Assembly (NCBI GenBank): GCA_965261645.1
Contig: CBDHDJ010000003.1
Location: 1,493,049-1,557,048 of the forward strand
DNA: 64,000 bases
Source of the DNA: CBDHDJ01 sp965261645
Lineage (GTDB): Bacteria > Pseudomonadota > Alphaproteobacteria > SHVV01
Reading direction: 5' to 3'
The position numbers were made by a program, and so were the translations under genes. Numbering within the stretch: the stretch's first letter is position 1; every line of letters begins with the position of its first letter. Below, piece by piece: positions 56,958-64,000 of the stretch. The notes below the pieces were generated by a model. The model ran no database searches, had not been told where the DNA came from, and saw only the letters and a list, made by a program, of their open reading frames with translations.

Positions 56958-57874
56958 CTACGCGGCGGCGAGCAGGACGGGAATTCCGATCTTGCGTGCT
57001 TTGTCGACCATGTTGTTAGTGATGCCGGAGCCAGGGAAAGCGACGAGCCCCTTCGGCAGGAAGTTCAGCAGGACATCGTTACGGCGGAAGGGCGCGGCCT
57101 TGCCGTCGCGACTCCAGTCGGGTTTGCAGACGACCTGGTGAACGCCGTTCTTCTCGGCCCAGCTTGCCGCGATCTTCTCCGCGCCGGTTCCGCCGCCGTG
57201 CAGCAGGACCATATCGCCGTACTTGATCTTGATGCTGTCGAGGGAGTGCCAGATGGCGCTGACGTCGTCGAAGTCCTTGCCGCCGGTGAAGGCGACCAGG
57301 GTGCCCTCGGGCAGATGCGCGGAGGTCTCGCGGTCCTTTCGTGCTCGCAGGTAGTCGCGGGCGTCGATGGCGGCTGAGGTGAGTTGCCGGTCTGGCTGCT
57401 GTGCGATCCGTTACGCGGACGCCAGGTATCGCCGGTCTCGGTACGGTATCCCTCGCCGGCGAGGTTCCGCATGGTCTCGAATGCGTCGCGCCGGTCGCCG
57501 AGGTTCTGGACCCGGTCGGTGACGAGTTCCAGTTCCAGCGACTTGATCTCGGAGCCGTCCTGTTCCTGGCCGAGGTCTTTCATCTCGGGCGCGATCTTGT
57601 CGATGCCGCGGTCGAGGCGCTGGACCTGGGCGTGCAGCGCATTGACGAAACCCCAGAGCAGGCTCTCGCGTTCATCGGCAAGCTGCGTGCCGTCCGGTGC
57701 GACGGCAGCGGCTAGAATGTGGATCGCTTCCTCGATCCCGGCAAGCGCCTCTTCCTCGTTCCAGATCTCCCGGTTGTCGAACTCGTCGGGACCAGGAGTG
57801 GCTCCGAACAGGGCGGCCTGCTCGCAAGCCATTGCGGTCTGTGACGACGTTTCTGTGCTGATAAAGTTCTGCAT
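56958..57874 (-). pseudogene. DUF2493 protein, copy 2, single-base frameshift
   Basis: The start is at 57874 (MQNFISTETSSQTAM). The frame is intact to RPRNGSHSSQTG. Near 57384 one T is missing relative to copy 1 (gagttgcc against gagtttgcc), so the C-terminal SLOG domain (MVLLHGGGTGAEKIAASWAE, GLVAFPGSGITNNMV) is read in another frame. The lesion removes the ligand-binding domain unless it is a sequence error. Confidence 0.88.
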
Positions 57875-58426
57875 GATTCTCTCCACTGTAATGTCGATAT
57901 CCTCCGAGGCGGGATGCCCCGTCGTGATGACTCTTTGTTTCACGCGCTCGCAGCGGAGCCACGATTGCCGGAATGCCTGCGCTGGGGGGATGGGCGAGTG
58001 GTGCGGGCGCAGGGAGCGGAGCGAGCGAGCCACGGTCGCGTATTCGCCCGGCGCTAGCCGCGCAGCGGCGTGGCATTACGCGCTATCGCCGTAACGGAGC
58101 GTGAGCGCAGTGGAGGACCCCGGAGGGGTTGTCGCAGTGAGAACGTGTGGGACAATGAGGCATCATAACGGGCTAATTATTCTCTCACTTCGATACCTCT
58201 CTTCCACCGTTGCCACGGCCTTAGTGGTTGCAATAAGGGGTGCGATTCGATCCACGGGGGTCTCATTTTCAAAGGCAGTGAGGTCACCGTTGAAGTTGGA
58301 ATGTTCTGGAACGATCACGGTTGAAGGAATGCCGCGTTCCGAATAGCGGAGTGAAGGGCGGTTGTAATACGCTCGCCCAGCGCTCCCGTTATGGAGGTTT
58401 TTCCTGGACTCGAAGAAGGCTACATT
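57875..58426. other. conserved non-coding region between DUF2493 and SSB copy 2
   Basis: The first 300 bp are nearly identical to 29959-30260. The second part contains a minus frame with TVIVPEHSNFNGDLTAFENE and TPVDRIAPLIATT. Its DRIAPLIA end recurs in copy 1 (as ADRIAPLIAGT), where a stop interrupts it. A small decayed gene is possible but not established. Confidence 0.3.
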
Positions 58427-58468
58427 AAAAAAGGCCGATCCCACGCCAATTTGGCGGGAACCGGCCTT
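58427..58468 (-). terminator. terminator of SSB copy 2
   Basis: On the minus strand a long stem (58468-58453 with 58447-58431) with few mismatches is followed by a T-rich run. Homologous to 30437-30480. Confidence 0.7.
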
Positions 58469-58494
58469 GAGGTGTGCGGGGGAAGGAATCCCTC

Positions 58495-58908
58495 CTAGAA
58501 GGGGATCTCGCTATCATCCACCGACCCGGCGGTCTCGGCAACGGGAACAGCATTGCCGTTCGGCTTGTCGAGGAATTGAACTCGGCCGCCGGGGACCAGC
58601 AGGATCTCGGTCGAGAACCGGTCGCTGTCCTCGCCGTCCTTGCGCCACTTGCGGGTCTGCAGCTTGCCCGAGACGTAGACCAGGCGGCCCTTCTTCGCGT
58701 GCTTCTCCATCATCTCCACCAGGCCGTCCTGGAAGGTGACGATGCGATGCCACTCGGTGCGGTCCATCTTGTCGCCCGAGTTTTTGTCGAGGAAACTCTC
58801 GTCGGTCGCGATCGAGACATTGGCGACGCGGCCGCCGTTGGTGAGACGGCTGATGGTGGCATCGGCGCCGAGGCGTCCGATCAACTGTGCGTTATTCAGT
58901 CCGAACAT
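58495..58908 (-). CDS. ssb: single-stranded DNA-binding protein, copy 2
   Basis: 137 residues from ATG 58908 with an aggaga site. The OB fold is nearly identical to copy 1 (MFGLNNAQLIGRLGADATIS, DRTEWHRIVTFQDGLVEMM). The tail linker differs and is shorter (GNAVPVAETAGSVDDSEIPF), ending in a classic acidic DxEIPF tip. The coding sequence is intact. Confidence 0.93.
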   Translation of the reverse strand: MFGLNNAQLIGRLGADATISRLTNGGRVANVSIATDESFLDKNSGDKMDRTEWHRIVTFQDGLVEMMEKHAKKGRLVYVSGKLQTRKWRKDGEDSDRFSTEILLVPGGRVQFLDKPNGNAVPVAETAGSVDDSEIPF

Positions 58909-59014
58909 GATCAATCTCCTATGATCCGGGTTATGACATCGGGTTAGCGAACGGGAACCGGTCTCTCTCGATCCGTTCTCCGTTCACTCTCAAAAAGCCC
59001 TTCTCTTTCTCTAT

Positions 59015-59203
59015 TCAGCCGTCCGCGCCGGAGCGGGTACGGGAGGCAAGAACCTCGCGGATTGCGTGGGCCGGCAATCCGACCGCGGCCAGCAGTGCAC
59101 CGGCGTCGGGAAGCGGTGCGGCGAAACCCGGATCGGCATCTCGTGTGCTGTCGGAATCGGACTGGGTGGTGAAGGTATCGATTGCGGGGATGGCATTGAA
59201 CAT
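59015..59203 (-). CDS. conserved small protein of the mobilization module (62 aa), copy 2
   Basis: The start at 59203 (MFNAIPAIDTFTTQSDSD) has ggag upstream. The C-terminal half (DADPGFAAPLPDAGALLAAV, GLPAHAIREVLASRTRSG) is conserved with the 31054 protein. The frame is open upstream to about 59347, including LDQRAREFEESKEKGGAP, so a longer form is possible in this copy. Confidence 0.65.
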   Translation of the reverse strand: MFNAIPAIDTFTTQSDSDSTRDADPGFAAPLPDAGALLAAVGLPAHAIREVLASRTRSGADG

Positions 59204-59544
59204 CTCGGTTCTCCTGTCGATGGGGTTTGAACGCCACTCGGCAGAAACTCTCTTTCCACTTTCGGGCGCGCCGCCCTTCTCTTTGCTTTCCTCAAACTCT
59301 CGTGCACGTTGGTCTAGCCCGGCCGCAACGTTCGATGGCATGGCGCGGTGGGAAGCGTTGCCACGGTTGTTCTGAGCGCGATTTGAGGTCGGGCAGCAAA
59401 TGCCGCGGCGATTCACCCCATTCGGCGACTTGGACTGTTTGTGCCGGTTGGCCGTAGAAGGCGTAAAGGCGCAAATTCACGGAGGCGCGCGTAGTCAGCG
59501 GCAACGAGCTTTCGGACGCCCCGTGCCGGATACAAGGCGGTGCT
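59204..59544. other. region between the small protein and the zinc-ribbon gene
   Basis: The left half contains the conserved QRAREFEE-KEKG frame described at 31226-31381. The rest shows nothing recognisable. The 104-residue gene of copy 1 is absent. Confidence 0.4.
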
Positions 59545-60333
59545 CTACATATCGGTCAGGATCTCGACCTCGCCGGGGGAGAGCCGGGCGAAGGCCAGGC
59601 AAGCCGCCACCTCAGCCAAGTTTTCCCATGTGCCATGATCTGCTCCGGTGCCAATCTCGATGACCGTGAATTGCGGTGGCAGGATCGGCAGACCGCGATA
59701 CTCCCCCGAACGCGCCCAGGATCGGCGGGCGCACGGCGGACATCGTGCCGCGCCCTGGGATGGTGCGCCGCAGTCTGAACAAAGCCTTCGTGCTCGCCGT
59801 TGGGCGTAGAGCTGGCGGTTCCTTGCATTCTTCGCCTTTTTTCTTGAGTGTTTGGCCGCACTCCTGGCGCAGCATTCGCAGCGCGCGCTGCCATCGAGAG
59901 CCGGCGCACCACATTTGCCACAACCGCCGGCAGCACGACGCCTCGCATAGTGTTCCCGCTCGCTTTCACGCTTGAGCTCCTGACAGGGTTCGCACACCAT
60001 GCCGCCTTCAAGGGGTGGATTTGTACCGCAGCGCGTACATAGACCAGCGTCCCTCCGTGCCCGATCGCGCTGCTTGCTCCTGTCGCGTGCACTCCTGCGG
60101 CATCGTTCAGCGTCTCTGCCGCCATATAGTATGCCAGCAGCCTTGGTCTTCGCATGGCGTGCACGCTCCGCTTTGCGTCGCTTTTCGCCGCAGGGACGGC
60201 ACAAGGTGCGATCGGGCACTGGCTTCGCTACCCCGCACCTCGGACACATACCGCGGGCGGTCCGCTGGGCGGTAATGCGTTCATAGCGCCGCCGGGCGCA
60301 TGCGCGTTCTTTTCCGGTATATTTGTAGGGCAT
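59545..60333 (-). CDS. four-zinc-ribbon protein, intact copy
   Basis: 262 residues from ATG 60333 (MPYKYTGKERACARRRYERI). Four Cys-x2-Cys pairs of ribbons follow: MCPRCGVAKPVPDRTLCRPC, LCTRCGTNPPLEGGMVCEPC, GCGKCGAPALDGSARCECCA, LCSDCGAPSQGAARCPPCAR. They are separated by very basic linkers (SARDRSKQRDRARRDAG; SAAKHSRKKAKNARNRQ). A distinct C-terminal domain reads LPILPPQFTVIEIGTGADHG, TWENLAEVAACLAFARLSPG. It probably binds nucleic acid. No named family was recognised. The other copy is split by the recombinase element. Confidence 0.75.
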   Translation of the reverse strand: MPYKYTGKERACARRRYERITAQRTARGMCPRCGVAKPVPDRTLCRPCGEKRRKAERARHAKTKAAGILYGGRDAERCRRSARDRSKQRDRARRDAGLCTRCGTNPPLEGGMVCEPCQELKRESEREHYARRRAAGGCGKCGAPALDGSARCECCARSAAKHSRKKAKNARNRQLYAQRRARRLCSDCGAPSQGAARCPPCARRSWARSGEYRGLPILPPQFTVIEIGTGADHGTWENLAEVAACLAFARLSPGEVEILTDM

Positions 60334-60414
60334 GTACCTTCCTTGCACGGTTGCGATCTTGACGAAGAGCGTCCGTCCGTTGAGGCGCGGCCGGACGTCT
60401 GCGTGGATCGCACC

Positions 60415-60735
60415 TCAGCGATACTTGGCGTTCACCAGCAAGCCCATCGCGCGATCGCCCCAATATTGAATTCCACCGGTGATGGCGATGCCGGTGCAGA
60501 CGATGATCTCGTCGCGCTCGGGCCTCATCCGTTGGACGGTGCTCAGGGAGACGATCTCGCGGGAAGTCTTGCCCCGGCTCTTCTTCGAGGCCACGTTGCG
60601 GCGGCGGGGATGGATCTCGCCGTCGGCCTTCGACCGGAACCGCTCGATCACGTAACGGTCGTCATCGAGACCGCGGCCGAACATGTGAGTGAGGAATGTG
60701 CGTGCATTGCCGCGAAACGCCTTGACCGTATGCAT
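60415..60735 (-). CDS. conserved 106-residue protein of the mobilization module, copy 2
   Basis: The start at 60735 (MHTVKAFRGNARTFLTHMFG) has aaggag upstream. It is almost identical to the 36668 protein: DDDRYVIERFRSKADGEIHP, TSREIVSLSTVQRMRPERDE, IIVCTGIAITGGIQYWGDRA. Unknown function; intact in both copies. Confidence 0.75.
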   Translation of the reverse strand: MHTVKAFRGNARTFLTHMFGRGLDDDRYVIERFRSKADGEIHPRRRNVASKKSRGKTSREIVSLSTVQRMRPERDEIIVCTGIAITGGIQYWGDRAMGLLVNAKYR

Positions 60736-61296
60736 CGTGCCGTCTCCTTCGTGTCCGTGGTTGCGAACGGCGGGAATGCCCTCCCGGACATCCATCCGCC
60801 GCCCACCTCACGGCCAGGCTCGGACTCATCGCGGCGCGCAGGCACGCGAAGAGGGGCCTCGACGAAGAGCGTCGATGCGGTCGGTCGCGGCCCGAATTTC
60901 GGGTGCCGGAAGGGGTCGTCGACTTGACGTGACGGGCGGGCGGCGTGGTAGAAAAAGTAGAAAGCTAAGGCACCGGCGCGTCAGGATGCGCTAGACGTCA
61001 GGGGGGGAGTAAACGGTTCGGTCGAACAAGGTAAAGAGTAGGTTCGGTGCTTGGCCATGGCTTCCATCCTCTGAAAGCCCAGCGGTCCTGGTCGATTCCA
61101 AACGTGCAACCTGTCCACCCTCAGGGGCGCACTCCAGATCAACAAGCAATTGGCCTCAATCATCCGGATCGGCGTGAAGATGGCCGTCATTCGACGGCGA
61201 ATTGCACGTCGAGCGGTTTCGAGACACACTCAACGGTCTGGGAGTGTTCCATATAGGGAATCCCGGTTAAAATCTCAGAGCGGCCGGAGAAACGCC
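60736..61296. other. intergenic with end of the duplicated block
   Basis: At 60998-61045 the minus frame retains only LFTLFDRTVYSP, the end of the 83-residue gene seen whole at 37317-37568. Sequence to the right is unrelated to copy 1, which marks the duplication boundary. Otherwise no gene was recognised. Confidence 0.5.
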
Positions 61297-61785
61297 ATGG
61301 ATCGAAAGCAAGAACGCGCCATTGAGTGGGAATGCCAGCGGGTCTTACTCCAAAACCTGCAGTATGTGGACCAGCGGCATTATGAGCAGGCGGCGAATCT
61401 ATACACGACCAATGCGAAGTGGTCGGTAGATGGCCTGACGCTTAACGGACGAGATGCTATCCTCGAAGCCCTTTATCCGGCATTGGGCACGGGTACGATT
61501 CGCCACATATTTTCCAATACGGTGGTAAACGTGATCGATGAGAACCACGCAGAGTGCCGGTCGTATCACAGCATCTATTACACTGCTGAAGGCCGGATCG
61601 AGGATCAAGAAGGACCACTGCCGTTTGAAGGACCGCACCGCGTCGGCGACCAGGGAGTCACGATGGTCCGAACCGACGAGGGCTGGCGTATCGCTTCCCT
61701 ACAATCGACAACCGTGTTCAGACGAAATCTCGTTGAACCGATCGCGCTCGAACGTTGGGCCAAAGCGGTGGGGAAAGGTTCCTAA
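61297..61785 (+). CDS. NTF2-like / SnoaL-like domain protein
   Basis: 162 residues from ATG 61297 with ggaga upstream. The cone-shaped NTF2-like fold is indicated by MDRKQERAIEWECQRVLLQN, YVDQRHYEQAANLYTTNAKW, SVDGLTLNGRDAILEALYPA, RHIFSNTVVNVIDENHAECR and DEGWRIASLQSTTVFRRN. The family includes bile-acid dehydratase-like and ring-hydroxylating small-subunit-like folds with varied or no catalysis. Substrate cannot be assigned. It stands alone between the duplicated block and an IS. Confidence 0.8.
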   Translation: MDRKQERAIEWECQRVLLQNLQYVDQRHYEQAANLYTTNAKWSVDGLTLNGRDAILEALYPALGTGTIRHIFSNTVVNVIDENHAECRSYHSIYYTAEGRIEDQEGPLPFEGPHRVGDQGVTMVRTDEGWRIASLQSTTVFRRNLVEPIALERWAKAVGKGS

Positions 61786-61924
61786 CCCGCATTATTCACG
61801 CTTGGCGGCCGATTTGAGCGAGGCGAGGGGTATCGGCCGGGTTGACAGCGGCTTTCGGGGCGGGTTTTCGTTACGGGTTGGAGATTGACGTTCGAGGTTC
61901 ATCCGGCGGCACGCGCCGCTAGGA

Positions 61925-63320
61925 TCAGGGGCCTTGTGCGGCGATGGAGGCGGCCATCGCGATCAGAGCGTTGCGATATGGGTAGGCCGAGGGCAGGGCG
62001 ATCTTGATGCGGGTGTTGAGCTCCTCGATGCGCACGGCGATCTTGAGGAATGCCCGTCGTAGCGTCTCGAACGTTGCGGTGCGCCACGGCGAGCGGCGGG
62101 GCGCGGTCCGGCGCAACTGATGCAGCAGCCAATAGGCGGCGGTGTGCAGGAACAGCCGGAACTGGTTGGCTTCCCATCGGTGACACGAGGTGCGGTCGGA
62201 TTTGGTGTAGAGCTTGTGCTCCTTGATCATGTTTTCCATCCGGCCACGGGCGCAATAGACCCTCTCGTCGAGCAATTTGGCGCGGCCCGGCAGGTTGGTG
62301 ACGACGAAGCGGACATCCGTCCCCCTTGCGGTGGCCTCGACGCGGGCAACGCCCTTGCGCTCGCGTGACCAGCTTTTGGCCTGGTAGCCGGTCTGGAGAA
62401 ACGGCGCACCTTGTCCTTGCCTGATTGCACCCGGCGCCGCGCCGCGTCCTCGCACCACGGCTGGCCGATCTCGCTCAGCCGGGCGTTGCCGGGAAGCCCG
62501 AGAATGTAGCCGTGGCCCTGATCCTCCAGCAGGTCGATGACCTCGGGCGTGCCGTAATGGCCGTCGCCACGCACCGCGATCTCGACCCGGGGCCAATGGC
62601 GCCGGATGCGGTCGATGACGTGGCGCAAGACCCGCGCCGCCTCGTCACCAGATGGCCGCTTGCCCGGACGCAGCAGCGACAGCACCGGCTTGGCGGTCGC
62701 CGCGTCGAAGATGTGGATGGGCTGAAAGCAGTACTCGTCGTAATGGGCGTTGAACAGTGCCAGTTGCTGGCCGCCGTGGACGGCATCAGGGGTATCGTCA
62801 ATGTCGAGCACGATGCGTTGGGGCACGCGCTCGAAGCTGTCGCAAAACAGATCGATCATCGTCAGCCCCATGCGCGCCAGTTCGCGCCATGATGGGGCGT
62901 TCTCGAGCCTGGACAAGGTCGGCTGCGACATCAGATCGCGACCGCTCTCGGGCAGGCGACCACAGGCCAGCTTGAACGCCGGATCGAAGCGCAGCACGTC
63001 GAGGTCGTCGCAATCCTCGTATCCGCAGGCGATGGCGAACATGCGCGCCCCGATCATGTCGGCGTATGAGTGGGTGGTGCTCGCTGGATCGCGCGCATCG
63101 GACAGGCAACCGGCTAGGCGCGCGGCAAGGCCGAGACGCTTCTCGATCTCGCGCAGCACCAGCACGCCGCCGTCCGACGACAGCCGGCCGCCGGCGAACC
63201 GGACGCACAGTTCCTTGTTCTCGACGGGTGACAGTCCGGGGAGATAGGCGGTAATCTCATCCAGGGTGAGCCGGGTTTCCCTGTTGCCGTATGGTCTTGG
63301 CCAGACACCAGAATCATACG
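61925..63320 (-). pseudogene. IS1380-type transposase of a second lineage, frameshifted
   Basis: From about 63320 the frame reads YGNRETRLTLDEITAYLPGL, SPVENKELCVRFAGGRLSSD, GGVLVLREIEKRLGLAARLA and RIVLDIDDTPDAVHGGQQLA (first Asp). Next come EIAVRGDGHYGTPEVIDLLE (second Asp) and SGKDKVRRF. Near 62396-62402 one base is missing, and the protein resumes as QTGYQAKSWSRERKGVARVE, LLDERVYCARGRMENMIKEH (Glu) to the stop at 61925. No clear ATG is visible at the N-terminus. It is only distantly related to IS1380-A/B/C in this window. IS ends were not located. Confidence 0.85.
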
Positions 63321-63626
63321 GAATCTCAACAGTTTAATCCACGCTCACCACCTCTTTCACGCCGTGCCGTGAATAATCCGGGCTAAGTCACCGCGCAGCT
63401 ATTTTTGGAATGCGACACATATCCCGTGGGGCATGCGATTCTAGGTACCTTCAAAGACGTAGTTCACCGCCACGACGGGCGGACGCGAATTAGTTGGCTA
63501 CTCGACTGGACGCCTCCCAAGACGCTAGAGATCGATAATCCGATGGGATCTGCAGACGCCTTGCTGTCTGAGAGTGATTGCTTACAGGCGCGGTGCGAGG
63601 TTGGCTTGGCAACGCCGTGGTAGAGG
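63321..63626. other. intergenic, nothing recognised
   Basis: About 300 bp between the IS remnant and the Hsp20 gene. No supported gene. Confidence 0.4.
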
Positions 63627-63654
63627 GGGAGTGCCGGACAAAGCCGGCACTCCC
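63627..63654. terminator. strong hairpin downstream of the Hsp20 gene
   Basis: A perfect 11-bp stem (63627-63637 with 63644-63654) with a 6-base loop. It lies 11 bp beyond the Hsp20 stop. No T-run follows on either strand, so termination is plausible but not certain. Confidence 0.5.
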
Positions 63655-63665
63655 ATGAGGCATCG

Positions 63666-64000
63666 TCAGGCGACTTTATAGTCGCCGGTGAGCAGCCTTT
63701 TTGCTTTGGAGACGATCTTCTTCGGCGCGCTCGTCTCGATGGCGATGCTCCGGGGTTTCATTTCCTCCGGGATTTCGCGCACCAGGTCGATCGTCAGGAG
63801 GCCGTTGTCCAGCCATGCATTCTCCACCTTGACATGATCCGCCAGACGGAATTGCTTCTTGAACGAACGGCCGGCGATCCCCCGATGCAGGAAATTGGGC
63901 TCGGCCGCCTCATCCGTTTTCTGCCCCGCGACGTGCAGGGTGTCCTCGCGAACCTGGAGATCAAGCTCATCGCGGCTGAAGCCGGCGACGGCGAGTGTCA
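63666..64000 (-). CDS. Hsp20/IbpA-type small heat-shock protein (5' end outside window)
   Basis: The C-terminal 110 residues are visible: TLAVAGFSRDELDLQVREDT, LHVAGQKTDEAAEPNFLHRG, IAGRSFKKQFRLADHVKVEN, AWLDNGLLTIDLVREIPEEM and KPRSIAIETSAPKK. These are the alpha-crystallin-domain strands with FLHRGIAGRSF and the A-x-L-x-NGLL motif typical of proteobacterial IbpA-like chaperones. They hold unfolding proteins in solution during heat stress. The start and any heat-shock regulatory element lie beyond 64000. Confidence 0.92.
   Translation of the reverse strand, partial: TLAVAGFSRDELDLQVREDTLHVAGQKTDEAAEPNFLHRGIAGRSFKKQFRLADHVKVENAWLDNGLLTIDLVREIPEEMKPRSIAIETSAPKKIVSKAKRLLTGDYKVA

Larger units (their letters stand above)
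50659..61045 (-). repeat. mobilization module, copy 2 (large duplicated block)
   Basis: Repeats the gene order of 22850-37316 without the 104-residue gene and without the recombinase element. The right limit lies inside the 83-residue gene homolog, of which only the last codons remain near 61000-61045. Confidence 0.9.

Overview
The window looks like a mobile-element-rich accessory region of a GC-rich alphaproteobacterium. The evidence is a DUF1476-type F-ATPase zeta/inhibitor subunit (6.1 kb), a DUF610 divergent polysaccharide deacetylase (8.5 kb), a MobF relaxase of alphaproteobacterial plasmid type, and many insertion sequences. The genus cannot be decided from the sequence. Few housekeeping genes are present: the zeta subunit, the deacetylase, a 3' scrap of glnS at 40.2 kb and an Hsp20 gene running off the right edge.

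Layout. 0-8.3 kb: nested mobile elements (an IS1380 element split by an IS1111-group IS110 element, a degenerate group II intron, a second IS1380 element, and an IS5/IS1182-type element), with the zeta subunit gene between them. 8.5-9.5 kb: polysaccharide deacetylase. 10.3-22.8 kb: a type XI secretion (Slam) island with two Slam-family outer-membrane translocons, a DUF3187 outer-membrane protein, three intact surface lipoproteins (one with a TbpB-like barrel, two of a second type) and two wrecked cargo genes around an integrase-core IS. 22.9-37.6 kb: a mobilization module on the minus strand (1824-aa MobF relaxase-helicase, DUF2493, SSB, several small proteins, a four-zinc-ribbon protein and a 106-aa protein). 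Its zinc-ribbon gene is split by a 3.6-kb serine-recombinase element. 37.9-42.2 kb: toxin-antitoxin remnant, small coiled-coil proteins, glnS fragment and a broken IS1380. 42.2-46.9 kb: three related tyrosine integrases (one fragment, two intact) and a LysM coiled-coil protein with a 360-bp internal duplication. 47.1-50.6 kb: a second lipoprotein-Slam pair. 50.7-61.0 kb: a second, frameshifted copy of the mobilization module. 61.3-64 kb: NTF2-like protein, another IS1380-type element and partial Hsp20.

How it fits together. The cargo lipoproteins carry a lipobox, a long stalk (Ala-rich helical or charged coiled coil) and C-terminal beta-rich domains. Slam proteins are known to move such lipoproteins across the outer membrane, so this reads as a surface-display system (ligands unknown) linked to a mobilizable module. 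The linkage occurs in both copies: a Slam-lipoprotein unit lies tail-to-tail with the relaxase. The two mobilization copies carry complementary damage: copy 1 has the intact relaxase and DUF2493, copy 2 the intact zinc-ribbon gene. Many frame breaks fall in short homopolymers, so some could be consensus errors and not biological decay.
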